A DNA stretch of 64,000 nucleotides from Hypomyces perniciosus. Lineage: Eukaryota; Ascomycota; Sordariomycetes; Hypocreales; Hypocreaceae. The notes under the pieces were generated by a model that saw only the letters and a program-made list of their open reading frames with translations, was not told where the DNA came from and did no database searches. The position numbers and the translations under genes were made by a program. Below are positions 47,743 to 58,510 of this stretch, piece by piece (position 1 is the stretch's first letter; each line of letters begins with the position of its first letter). The stretch is from the NCBI GenBank assembly GCA_008477525.1, contig SPDT01000007.1:2604001-2668000 (forward strand), written 5' to 3'.

Positions 47743-49557
47743 TGTCGCTGTGGTGATGAGGGTTGTCCCTCGATGGGATCACGAATAATGTCGAGAAGAG
47801 GGGAAATCACCCCAGCTCCCGTCCTCGGTGTCAGGAGGCGACACTCGGGATTCCAAGAGAGTTAAAAGCGCACACTGGTATGTTGCACGATGCGTTGGCT
47901 TCCTCGCACAAAGCCCCTGATGTCTCCCAATCAAATTGTTCGCTACTCTCAATGGTCTGTGGGTGGCCTTGCGACAAACTTGATCGTCGTTGATGGATTA
48001 GTCCTGTCTCGTCTCGTCTCGTCGTCGGCGGGAATCGAGGAATGCAGACTGGAATGGTTAACCGTTCGGCAGCCTGCTTTGTGAGTTCTATGCGCCTCGG
48101 ACGGGACTCTGGAACCGCACGGTGAGGAACGAAGCGAGCGCTGAACCTGGAATGTTGAAGAGTGAGAATAGAATGTCTTGCTTGCTGCGTGATCAGTCTG
48201 TCAAAGAACCCTCGTGCAGGATGAAACTTAGCCCAGGAAGGGAATGTAAGAGACCAATGCCTCGAGAGACGGCAAGAGTCTCCTGTCTAACTGACTGACT
48301 TCTTTTTTTGCGATGGCTGGGGAGAGAACTTGGCTTGGGATCACCAACCACACGAATTTCACACAACTGATTCGTAGGAGAAAGATGAGTTGGCAGTGGT
48401 GCAATGTGGTTGGCCCAGCCACGCCCTTTCTTATTGACTTTGGCTGCTTTGGTTGACGGGGAGACGGGTGACGTTGGCAAAAGTGGGGCGGGGCGGGGCG
48501 GAAGCAAAGCTGATGCGCTGGAAGCTTTAAGCTTTGGGGGGTCTTATTCACTGTACTCCACTAATGTACAGCCACTGAAAGGTGATCTCCGGGCGGGTCT
48601 ACGGGTTCCTTGCAGGGGTGGAGAGGGCTGAACTTGGCTGAACCTTTAGGGGGTCGTCGTCACTCAGCGCCTAGCCAATGTCTTGGTTATCTCACCTATT
48701 CTTGGAAAGGCGAACAAGTCGACACGTTGATGATTTGACGCCTCTAGTCATGTTTTCTGTTCTCTGCGTGATATACAGAGCATCCTTGTTCTGCACGCAG
48801 GAGTTTACAGATAGATAGATATAGTTTCTCTTCCCTTCTGTTCCCTCTCACAACGGCTTCAACCGACATAGGTAGTACGAAGGAGGCCTACCTTACGGAG
48901 TATTACTCTCTAGGGTCCCTCGGAAATGGGAGACTCGTATCTGGGCGGGTTGCCATGACGATTGTTTGCTACCCAGCCCAAGTCAAGTTGGCCGCACAAG
49001 CTAGCGCTTTACTCGTACATACATACTCCGTACAGAGATCGTGTCAAACATTAGTTGGCAGTTCTCCCTGGATTATTAGATGCAGGAGTACTCCGTAGTG
49101 CAGAGCATCTGGCTGCACATCTTATGTACTCGTACAACAGCAAGGAGGCGCAGCGTTTGCTGACCGCCTGTCAGCTCTACAAAGGTGTGTTCCAATGTTC
49201 AATCATTCTACTCCGTATTAGAGTACTCCCCCCGTACCCGTACTAATAATTCCCTTCTTGTTGTACGGAGTAGTTGACCTGCATTATTCCATAACCGGCC
49301 TTTGACTTACATACAACGTACGCAAGCAAGCAAGCAAGAAATCTTCTCAAACAAGCTCCGTCGCATTGCTGCTTCTCTCGCTCAAGTAAGTCATCTCGGC
49401 GGCATGCTGCTGCATCCTCCAGGAGTTTGCATTCGCACTTGTATGCAGGATCCAAATTGGTGGTGCTCCGTGCATGCTGTGGGCCACTGTTCTAGATGCG
49501 TAGGTAGTACGAAGTACTACTGCCTTCAACCGACTGGATAAAAAAAGACCCTCTCCA
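47743..49557. other. Long intergenic region upstream of the Fig1-like gene
   Basis: About 1.8 kb without a supportable gene. Contains a GTCTC repeat (48006-48022), a GGGGCGGGGCGGGG run (48484-48500), an AGATAGATAGATA run near 48812, several TACTCCGTA/TACGGAGTA words (48894, 49024, 49089, 49211, 49263) and a GCAA repeat at 49322-49341. Confidence 0.5.
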
Positions 49558-49956
49558 TCACGTAGTCGTACTTTCGGCTTGCACAAAGGAGCCATTCGGT
49601 GGTGGTGGTACGGCTTGTCCGTCCAAAATATTGGTGCGGTTCTTCCACCATGTCCCTATTGTACGGGCCGGAATCTTGAAAAGATCTGAGGCTTCCTGGT
49701 AGCTAGGTTCACGAAAGTGAGACCCCGGCTCGCGAGTAACACCCTCCCTCACCTTGGCGTTAGGTCGTGGGTCGTAAATCCGGTGGTGATAAAGGAACAT
49801 AAGCACATCAATCTTTTTCCGCCGTGAATATGAACGTTCGACGCGATGAACGCGCTTCGGTGGTTGGTATTTGCGAGATGGAGCGTCCAAATGCTCGGGG
49901 CCTTGGCCACCGGCCGTAACAGCTATAGTATTGGGGTCTGGAGGTGGTACAGACAT
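49558..49956 (-). CDS. Small basic protein with helix-turn-helix-like region
   Basis: 132 residues, no intron needed, ATG at 49956. The N-terminal 30 residues are Pro-rich. The rest is basic (KRVHRVERSYSRRKKIDVLMFLYHHR) and ends in a block like a DNA-binding helix pair (YQEASDLFKIPARTIGTWWKNR), where an alternating helix with a WW recognition-like end resembles the N-terminal HTH of pogo/CENP-B-type transposases. No DDE catalytic domain follows, so it could be a domesticated fragment or a lineage-specific regulator. It is transcribed divergently from the RINT-1/TIP20 gene with only 245 bp between starts. Function is not established. Confidence 0.6.
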   Translation of the reverse strand: MSVPPPDPNTIAVTAGGQGPEHLDAPSRKYQPPKRVHRVERSYSRRKKIDVLMFLYHHRIYDPRPNAKVREGVTREPGSHFREPSYQEASDLFKIPARTIGTWWKNRTNILDGQAVPPPPNGSFVQAESTTT

Positions 49957-50201
49957 TGTGGGGGCTTGCGTTTGGAAGGTCGTGATGGCTTCAAAAATTC
50001 GCTACAAGGTTCCAATGTCTGGCACCTGTTGCGGGGACTTTCGACCATTCTCGAGGCTTGGGGGGGATATGCATCTAAGACAAGGTGGGCTGGTCCTCGA
50101 TAGATGAATATCAACCGCATTTCCCCACGTCATCATCTCCGTGAAACTGCAACGTCAATATTAGCTTCCATTGAAAGCATAACCAACCAGCCCATGTAAA
50201 A

Positions 50202-52712
50202 ATGACAACGCTCGCAAGCGCCACAAATGGGAGTTCTCTGGACGCCCGAGTTGAGGACTATCTCGAAGACAAGCTTCAATCGACTGCAGACCTCGAGACT
50301 CTCGACGTGCTCCTTGCCAATGTCGAGACCCAGCGCAGCCAACTACAATCACAGCTCGACAATGCTGTCAGAGAACTGGAAGAGGCGCGCCGCACCGCCG
50401 ACGATCGCCAGGCCTCTTTGCAGGCTCGTATAGCAGACTTCAAGCAGCTCCAAAATAGCATCGACGAGCGAGTCAAGATTGCAGCCGCCTCTGATGCGCC
50501 GAGCGAAGCGATAGCCCGATTACAGGAGCCGATGAAGCAGCTTCAAAACGTCGAGCTGGCACAGAAATACCTTATACTTGTCCAAGATGTGGAGAGGCTA
50601 CGAGCAGAAGCGCGGTCGCATCTTCCAGACAGTCCCAAGGCAGCACTGGAACCATACGCACAGTTGAGAGAGCTGCTGATCGAGTTGAGGAGCTTGCCGG
50701 GCAACGAAGCGCTCCATCTGGTAGATCATGTCGAAAGAGTGACGAACCGACTATGGGACGAAATGAAGCAGACCATGTCTTCGGAGTTGGAAGTCGTCTT
50801 GAACAAGAGGAATTGGCCAAAAGTCGACCCCCAGTCTGAAATGGACGAGGAATGGATCGCGTGCATTGAGAAGCTGATCGACCTGCAAATGCCCGAAATT
50901 GTGCACAGCACAAGCGTCGTGGCTCTTTTGCCGTTCGAAGTCATAGCTAGGATGTTTATCGCCGAATTTCGCTTCCACTTTCTCAGTGATAAACCAACCA
51001 GCAGCGCGCAGTCAGTTGGAACGCACTGCTTCCCCTGGTTTCTGACGACAATAGAAAAGTGGGAGGATTTCTTCCACGATAACCTGGGTCACCTGCTGGC
51101 ATCCAAGTTTCATGACACACCTGTGGCTACCAAGATGATATATGTCGACCCAGCATGTGCCTTGATTACTGCGGTGCTCCCCGTTGTGAGAGAGAAGATC
51201 AATGCTGTGGTACTAGAAACGGGCCAGAACCCCGCCTTTTTGAGCGGATTCATATCCCAGCTGATGACATTGGACGATAACATCCGAACGAGGTTCAATT
51301 ATGATGGTGGTGATCCCGATAATGGCTGGGCAGGCCTTGCTGCGGATGTCTTGGATGACTATTTCGACGTTTGGTTCAAAGCAGAAAGGAGTTTTGCCCT
51401 TGAGCGATTTGAAACCATTATGGAGTCACAAGACGGACGCAAAATAGACTATGATTACTCGGTCTCGGGCAAGATGAAACCTACATATGCTGCTGTGCAG
51501 ATTACCGACCTTCTGCGGGTGGTGACAACCAAATACGAGCGCCTGCGCAAAGTCAAGCAAAAGCTTCGGTTCCTTACTGATGTTCAGCTGGATATCCTTG
51601 ACGGATACCATGATCGATTGAGAGGATCTCTGGAGGCATACCAAGCCATTACTTCTACGATTGGGAGGACTCTTCATGGTGTCACCAAGGAACAGTCGGC
51701 TGCCCTGGAAGGAACTGGTGCTTTAGAAGCGCTATGCAAAGTGATTGGTAGTTCTGATCACATTGCTAGCACTTTGACAGAATGGGGTGATGAAGAGGTA
51801 AGACTTTCGAGACCTTCACGTGTGAAGATTCTGACAGTGAGAATAGTTCTTTGTGGTATTGTGGGACCAACTCCACAGACGGGATTCAAGGCAAAAGAAC
51901 AGGGGGCTCCCAGCTTCGAACATGTCCAGCGACAGCGACGACATTAAGGGGCGTACGTCAGCTGCAGTGGAGAAAGGGGATGAGAACGGCGCTATCTTCG
52001 ACGAGACTGTCACAGCGTATACAAACCGCCGCAAGGCTGCAGAGCAGCTCCTCGTCGGTGCGTTGGCAGATTCTCATTCAAAGGCGTTCCGTGCTTATAT
52101 GCAAAACGTCCAATGGACGACTATCGGCGAAGCGGCTATTCTAGGTAAGGGTTTCATCCAAGATCATCTCTTCTTCAAGGTGGATGATTCCGCTAACTGG
52201 ACCAAGACGACCCCTCTTCTCTCTCCATCACACCAGAGCTTGATGAGCCATTGAGCGTTCTCAAGAGAAACCTAGAGTTCTTAACCAAGGCCCTATCTAC
52301 TGCCTCTCTCCGTCGCGTCTGGCGCGATGCGCTAGACAAACTCCAGGACCTCTTGTGGAGCGGCGTTCTCATGCGGCAATCGTTCACCACTCTTGGGGCA
52401 GCGCAATTCGCTCACGACTGTTCGTCCATTTTCTCTCTCGTAGAGCGTTACATACCTGGCGGCTCGGCAGCCCTAGAATCGCTGCGTGAGGGCTTGGGTC
52501 TACTGAACTTGCCGGCAACGGCGGAGGGAGATGTTGGAGGTGGCAGCAGTAACAGCGCCATCACACTCAAACAAGCCAGTGACCGGGCCTTTACAGATAA
52601 TGATGAGGCGCGGAGAGTCCTTGAAGACTTGGGACTTGTCGCCCTGACACCTCTGAACGCGAGGCAGATTCTCCAGAAACGGGTGGAAAATAATGAGAAT
52701 ATCGGATGGTGA
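50202..52712 (+). CDS. RINT-1/TIP20 family vesicle-tethering protein
   Basis: Predicted subunit of the Dsl1/NRZ complex, which tethers Golgi-derived COPI vesicles at the ER. Model join(50202..51797,51847..52144,52237..52712), 789 residues, introns 49 and 92 bp, all phases consistent. The N-terminus (about 15-95) is a coiled coil (TLDVLLANVETQRSQLQSQLDNAVRELEEA). The conserved RINT-1/TIP-1 region covers roughly residue 230 to the end, with blocks HCFPWFLTTIEKWEDFF, WAGLAADVLDDYFDVWFKAE and VLWDQL followed by the SRQKN-rich linker. The C-terminus LVALTPLNARQILQKR is typical of the family. The third exon is confirmed by the frame joining at ILG/ELDEPLSVLKRNLEFL. Confidence 0.9.
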
Positions 52713-53033
52713 GATGATAGACTTGGGGGGGGGGGAGGGGGTTTGCATAAAATTGAAAGACTTGACCGACCAAGAGTCACAAACAACAGCTAGATCCAAA
52801 ATGCGGCTAAAATCTATGGCACGTTGAGTGCCCATCTCTCATGTTTTCTCATTGACCAAGCCATCGCAGCAGTGATATCTAGCTAATATTCAGGGTCTCA
52901 CATCTGTCTATAGCAAGCCGTATTTCTTTCAAGTCTTGTATCTGTCCATCGTGTTAAACAACAGCGTGCCAAAGTCTCATCACACCAATAACGCCAAATT
53001 GCACTTTTTTTTTCTCTTTCTTGTTTGGGGGCT
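52713..53033. other. Intergenic region between convergent genes, with G-tract
   Basis: 3' ends of the tethering gene and the carrier gene. A run of 11 G, one A and 5 G sits at 52725-52741, just after the TIP20-type stop codon. Nothing else is seen. Confidence 0.6.
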
Positions 53034-54104
53034 TTAGTTGATAGCCCTCATGGTCATCTCCACGACCGCAAACGTACCAGCACTAACTGGCATTGCTCTC
53101 GCAAGAGTAGGCGCAATACCCTTCCAGAATCCCCTCAAGCCATCAGCGCGCCACGTCGCCGCGAAGCAAGCCCTCATGCTTGGATACTTCTGCTGCGCTC
53201 CAAAGCCATCGGTCTGCATCTTGCTCTTGACCACGTCGAAGGGGTAGCTGGCCAGCCAGAGAGCCTCGCCTGCAAGGCCTCCGTAGAGGGCGATCTTGTA
53301 ACTGGGGATCTCCTTGCGGTCGATTCCGTTGCGGGCGGCATCTGCGTTCATGAGGTACTCGAATGTGGTGAACCAGGCGCCGTAGGCGAATGCCTCACGC
53401 CAGACGGTGACAGCTTCGCCGCGGTAGAGGCCTCGGAGGGCGCCGTCGTGGGCGCTGATTTTACGGATGCAGTCCAGGGGGCCGTTGTATAGACGGGCAT
53501 CTCCGTGCGGTTGGCTCTGGAGACGGATACGGATGTGTTCAATGGGACCGGAGAGGGGGGCGTTGGCAACACCGGCGAAGGCGCCGGCTGCGAAGTATTG
53601 GGCGTAAGTGAGACCTGTGTTGGCATTCCGTTTCTCCAGCCAGCGGCGGGCAGCGTGGAAGGCGCCGAACTGGACAGAGACACAGGCTCCGATGCCGATC
53701 AAGGGCGTCAATGTGCCTTTGTAAAAGGCGAGGGCGCCTTCATTCTTGTAGATGGAGGCGGCGGCTTCAAGCGCGCCCGAGTACTGGGTAGATGTCTGAA
53801 GACGGACTTTGACAATGTCAAAGGGCTGACCTAAGAGGATGTCAGTTCTGGATGTTTCACATGTGAGTTTTGATTACTTGTCATAAATCAAGGCTGCCAT
53901 GCTGTCCTCGGGTCATCGCTCCCGGGTCGTCCATACACGACGTTACACAACATGTCCGTGTCTGAGACTAGAATAGAACAGAACAAGAACACACATACCA
54001 ATCAAGACCTGCGCGATTCCGCCAACCGCTCCAGAGAATAGATCCTTGGCCGTCTGCAAAGCGCCGCCCTGAGGCTGCTCGAGCTCTTCTACCTGTGAGG
54101 CCAT
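53034..54104 (-). CDS. Mitochondrial carrier family protein (Ymc1-like)
   Basis: Inner mitochondrial membrane transporter of the SLC25 family. Model complement(join(53034..53830,53999..54104)), 300 residues, one 168-bp intron joining VLIG to QPFDIVK. Three repeats are visible. Their signatures are QPFDIVKVRLQT (about 34-45), a degenerate GPIEHIRIRLQS (about 140), and YPFDVVKSKMQT (about 235), each followed by a glycine-rich loop (YKNEGALAFYKG, GALRGLYRGE, GLRGFWKGI). The N-terminus and FAAGAFAGVANAPLSGP resemble the Ymc1/Ymc2 group, which is related to carnitine/acylcarnitine carriers. The substrate cannot be read from sequence alone. The ATG at 54104 is the first Met in the frame. Confidence 0.85.
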
Positions 54105-55267
54105 GCTGTACGCCGCCAGCAGCACCAGCGGACAGCTCTAATTCCTGGCGGCTCCTGAGATCAATGGCAAGCCGAAGCGATGCTGATAGAAAGAACCGAG
54201 GCAATCAATGAAGTTGTCGGTGTATGAGAGAGGCCTTGCTTGACATTGTCTAACCTATCTCGTGGGCTGCCGATGACCCGAAAATGAGCTCCGATGTCGT
54301 GATTGCAATTTACAAATCGATAGCTTTCAAAGCGGGCCCTTGATGGGGGACATATGCATTTATCAGCAATATTCGCCTAACCACTCCGTAACCGCCGATA
54401 AGGACCGGACCATGGGACGCTACTACATACGTAGGTATCTTGCCCCTGATAGCTCCTGTAAGTTAAGATGATATCTCCCGAATACTCGAAATTTAGTTTA
54501 CTCTTAATCTATGTCTAACGGGCCTTTAGATGCGCTACTCACATGTCATCTCTCTAAATCTTCTCTAGCCTCCTCTTCCAGAAAAGGTCCCATTCCACCT
54601 GTTTAACGATGACCCCAGTGCCGCCAATAGAGCTCCCTATGTAACTCACAGGGATCATCAAAGAGCAATCGTCCTTCCAATGCCGAGACTGACAGTACAT
54701 TATTAATGAAAGATCACACAAGCATAAATAGGCCCGAGACGGAGTGGGGCCGGGCGACTGCCGAAGGACCCAACGTCTATCCGAGCGAGGCTCCGAGGTC
54801 TCAGGTTGCTGCTGGCAAGCCTATGGATTGCCTTGTTAGGGTAGATCGTGCTTCGTTTGGCGTACTCCGTAGTCGTCATAATGATCCCCCACGTTCCTTA
54901 CCCCATATACAAGACGATTCTTCCGACAGACTTCCATGCATATATGGGCTATTGATCATTAATGTCCCATGTATAACCTCCAAATCCGTGTCCAATCAGA
55001 CAGAACAGTGACGAAGAAATGCTGTGATGACCCCCACAAACCAGATGTCATTCTCATGCGTTGACGAAGTTCGTTGGAGAATATTACCACGAGACTACGC
55101 TTAACTAAGCACGGCATACAGGCTAACCATGGCGCAATGATATGGCCAACATACGACATCTAAAAATGGGGGCTCCTTGACTTATCCGAATGTGGGAGAA
55201 CTGTATATATACTGTATATCATGGCCGATGAGCCGATGGAAGTCGTATTCGTTGTCAATGGGCAAAA
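54105..55267. other. Intergenic region between divergent carrier and sulfatase genes
   Basis: Holds both promoters. A 101-codon ATG frame at 54706-55011 has no recognisable domain and is probably chance. One TACTCCGTA word lies at 54861. Confidence 0.5.
55204..55211 (+). promoter_or_regulatory. TATA-like box of the sulfatase gene
   Basis: TATATATA 57 bp before the sulfatase ATG, in otherwise mixed sequence. Position and strand fit a core promoter element. An ATG at 55221 could start an overlapping 25-codon upstream frame if transcription begins before it. Confidence 0.4.
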
Positions 55268-57228
55268 ATGCATACGAGACTGGGTCAAGCAGTTCTAGCA
55301 TCATGGCTAATGTCTGCGGCCTTCACGGCCCATGCAGCCTCACATCGCCCAAATTTTGTCTTTATTCTGACTGATGATCAGGATAATCACATGAATACTC
55401 TGGGTCATATGCCCTGGTTGCAGAAGTACCTGGTTGACGAAGGCACCACATTTGAAAGGCATTACTGCACAGGTACCAGTATTTCCCAGCCAATGCCTCA
55501 ATACCGTTTTGCTATCAATGCTAACACTGACACCGACACTTGCAGTTGCTATTTGTTGTCCTAGCCGAGTCAATCTCTGGACTGGGCAACTGGCTCACAA
55601 CACCAATGTGACGAATGTTAATCTTCCGTGGGGTGCGTTATCGTGAGAATCACCATTACTCCAAAGAGCTCCCTGTCTAATTCTGGAGCAGGAGGGTACC
55701 CTAAATTCGTCCAAAATGGGTACAACGAAGCCCACCTCGCTCTGTGGATGCAGCAATCCGGATACAATACATACTATGTAGGAAAGCTCTTTAACGCCCA
55801 TGCAGTTAGCAATTACAATTCACCCCTGGTCAACGGATACACGGAATCAAACTTCTTTCTCGATCCTTTCACGTATCAGTACTACAACGTCACCACTACC
55901 AAGAACGGACAGCCACCAACAAATCCCGTAGGCAAATACTCCACAGACATTGTCGCTGAGAGCGCAGTCGAGTTCCTGGACCATGCTCTCAAAAAGCCCG
56001 AGTCTCCGTTCTTTATCACACTTGCCCCTATAGCACCACATATGACCGTCAATGCAAGTGCTGGGTTGGCGTTTGATCCGCCTGAAGTCGCTGAGAGACA
56101 TCGTGGCTTATTACCCGATTACAAGATCCCCAGAACCGACAACTTCAACCCAGATTCTCCGAGCGGCGTCAATTGGGTAGCCAAACTGCCCAAGCTCAAT
56201 GACACCGTAATCGCATATAATGACGAACAGCAGAGGCTGCGTCTTCGAGCTCTACAGGCCGTCGACGAGATTGTGAGAGATGTCGTCCATCGCCTCGACC
56301 AGGCGGGCGTGTTGAATAACACCTACATCTTTTACACCTCTGACAACGGGTATCACATCAGCCAACACAGAATGCATCCAGGTAAGACGTGTGGGTACGA
56401 AACAGACATCAACGTCCCTCTCATTGTGCGTGGACCCGGAATACCCAAGCAGAGCGTTACCCGAGTCCCCTCGTCGCACACGGATATAGCCCCGACGATC
56501 CTACAGCTAGCAGGGGAGTGCATTGAAGACAAGAAATTTGACGGCGCACCGATTGACCTCTTCGGAACGTCCGACGAGACTCGTTCCGAACATGTGGCTG
56601 TCGAATTCTGGGGCAACGGGATGGCTGAGACTAAATTCGGTAGAGAGCATGGTAGTCCCAGCTATCCCAATAACACATACAAGGGGCTCCGGATTGAAGC
56701 AGAAGAGTATGGCTTCTACTATTCTGTATGGTGCAACAACGAAAAGGAGCTGTATGACATGAAGGTTAGTTGAGGCATCCAAACCCAAACGCCGAGCAAC
56801 GCAATGCTGAGTGATGATGACTTCCATAGGCGGACCCGGGGCAGCTCAACAACCTGCTCTCTTCAAAACACAACAGCACCGACCAAACTTTCATTTTCTC
56901 TAGTGGAGAGAAGTCGCTTGAGCCTGTCGTCGATCGCCTTGATGCGCTGATGATGGTCCTCAAGTCTTGCAAAGAAACATCTTGCATCTACCCGTGGAGG
57001 AGCTTACATCCAGAAGGCGATGTAGAAAGTCTCGAGGATGCGCTGGATCCTGAATATGATGAATTTTATCGGGAGCAAGTGAAGGTGAGCTTTGCAAAAT
57101 GCGAGCTGGGCTACATCCTCAGCTCAGAAGGCCCGCAGAGCTTTCATGTGTATGAGGATGATGAGGATAAGGATGGCCATGGTCTCCTCCTTGGAGGTGC
57201 TGACTATGACTGGAGTGTATGGGAGTAG
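55268..57228 (+). CDS. Secreted formylglycine-dependent sulfatase (arylsulfatase type)
   Basis: Hydrolyses a sulfate ester, likely to mobilise sulfur. The natural substrate is unknown. Model join(55268..55472,55546..55632,55692..56764,56830..57228), 587 residues, introns 73, 59 and 65 bp. The N-terminal MHTRLGQAVLASWLMSAAF is a signal peptide ending near Ala23/24. The metal-binding start NFVFILTDDQD follows. The active-site motif CCPSR, assembled across the first intron (HYCT/VAICCPSR), contains the Cys converted to formylglycine. Further blocks are VGKLFNAH, APHMTV and YTSDNGYHISQHRMHPGKTCGYETDINVPLIVRGPG (Asp-Asn metal ligands and Lys). Several N-glycosylation sequons support secretion. An out-of-frame ATG at 55221 overlaps the start. 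Confidence 0.92.
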
Positions 57229-57405
57229 CATAGTTGGAGTCACTGGACATGTGGAATCGAGATGTTGGAAATAATGGACACGGTCTCTTCATTCATCAAA
57301 ACCCTAATGCCCTTTTCAACCCCTAGCAGTCATATCATCACTCCAAGACTCCACGCCCATAACCCACACGCTCACATACATGACAAGACTCATACCTCCA
57401 CTCTC

Positions 57406-58510
57406 TCAAGGGTTGACATAAAGCGGCAAAACGCCAGTCGCCCCATCAAATTTATACGTCTCCAACTTGGCCAAATCCACCCCGTGAAGGGTGCGAGCAT
57501 TGACGGGGTTCTTGCCGCTGTTCTCGTTGCACCACTCTTTGGCTTGTGTCGGCAAGGCATCGAACTCCTCCTGAGAGAGAGGGTTGAAGGAATTGGTCAT
57601 GACGACGCCGCAGGTCCTGCAGAATGTCTTGGCTATTACGCCTTTTCCGAAATTGTATCTGCCAATGTTGTCTCCGCCGGAGAGGACAACTTCCTCGGTC
57701 TTTGGGTAATACCAAATGCATCCATTCTGATGTCTCGTTAGTATGTTTGCGTACGCGGAATCAGTTAGTTCACTTACTCGCTGGCAGCTGCTGCAATTGC
57801 ATTCAATGGCGCCTTGGAAGGTCTCGTCAAGTGGCTTGTTCACCACGGCTATGGTCACGGCTCCGCAATGGCAGCTTCCGGTGTATGTCTTGCCGCCCTC
57901 GATCTCCGCGGTGGGTAGATCGCCCTTATGGGCTGGTGGCTGATATGGTTCTCCCAATGCTGCGCCGTCATATCTGTAGGATATTAGCCAACGGAGTTGT
58001 TCATAGAACTTGGAGGAAGGGATGTCCTACGGGGCGCACTCCAGAGTCCAGGGATCCAAGCCCTGGATAGCACGTGCCTATCGAGTTCGTTAACAAATGT
58101 TGGTGGTATTTGGTGTTTTGGGGGATTCGAGAGAGACTCACGTTCAGTGCAAGCTCCATTCCTTGGCCTGGCTTAGCCGCAACTCCCATAACAGCAGTTG
58201 CGCAGTTGGGACAGAACTGATGGGACATTAGCAAAACCGTTACCCAAATGCATGTAATACAGGGCGGCAAGTCTGATCGAACCTTGTGAAGCAAAGTCTT
58301 CGAACCAAAGGCATACGTTGTCAGCGCATCTTCACTGCCCTTGACAACCTTGAAGTTGTCCCGGCCTGGGAAGACCCAGAGGTATCCCTTCTTAGTGCAG
58401 AGACTGCAGTTGCAGTCATAAACAGTCTTGATCTCCGGCACTTGAGCTTCATACACGAAGGCCCCGCAATGGCAGTTTCCCCGGTATGTGCGAAGCTCAG
58501 TCTCTGCCAT
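57406..58510 (-). CDS. Tandem GFA-domain (glutathione-dependent formaldehyde-activating type) protein
   Basis: Model complement(join(57406..57726,57778..57973,58031..58077,58142..58216,58283..58510)), 288 residues, four introns of 51-66 bp with consistent phases. Two GFA/Mss4-like zinc domains lie in one chain. The first is at about 8-100 (YRGNCHCGAFVYE, CNCSLCTKKGYLWVF, FCPNCATAVMG). The second is at about 135-250 (YTGSCHCGAVTIAV, CNCSSCQRNGCIWYY, FCRTCGVVMTNS). The linker reads RAIQGLDPWTLECAP. The Cys ligands (CHC, CNCxxC, CxxC) are all present in both halves. The enzymatic role is unproven for fungal double-GFA proteins. Some members bind glutathione adducts, others have unknown substrates. 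If spliced differently it would look like two separate genes, but the splice phases favour one. Confidence 0.82.

Noticed and set aside
48193..48551. Overlapping 104- and 107-codon minus-strand frames in the Fig1 upstream region
   Set aside because: Two overlapping frames of similar length with no motif. Low-complexity Pro/Ser content is expected from the GC-rich promoter DNA.
54706..55011. 101-codon ATG frame between carrier and sulfatase genes
   Set aside because: No recognisable domain, no intron signals and atypical composition. Probably chance.
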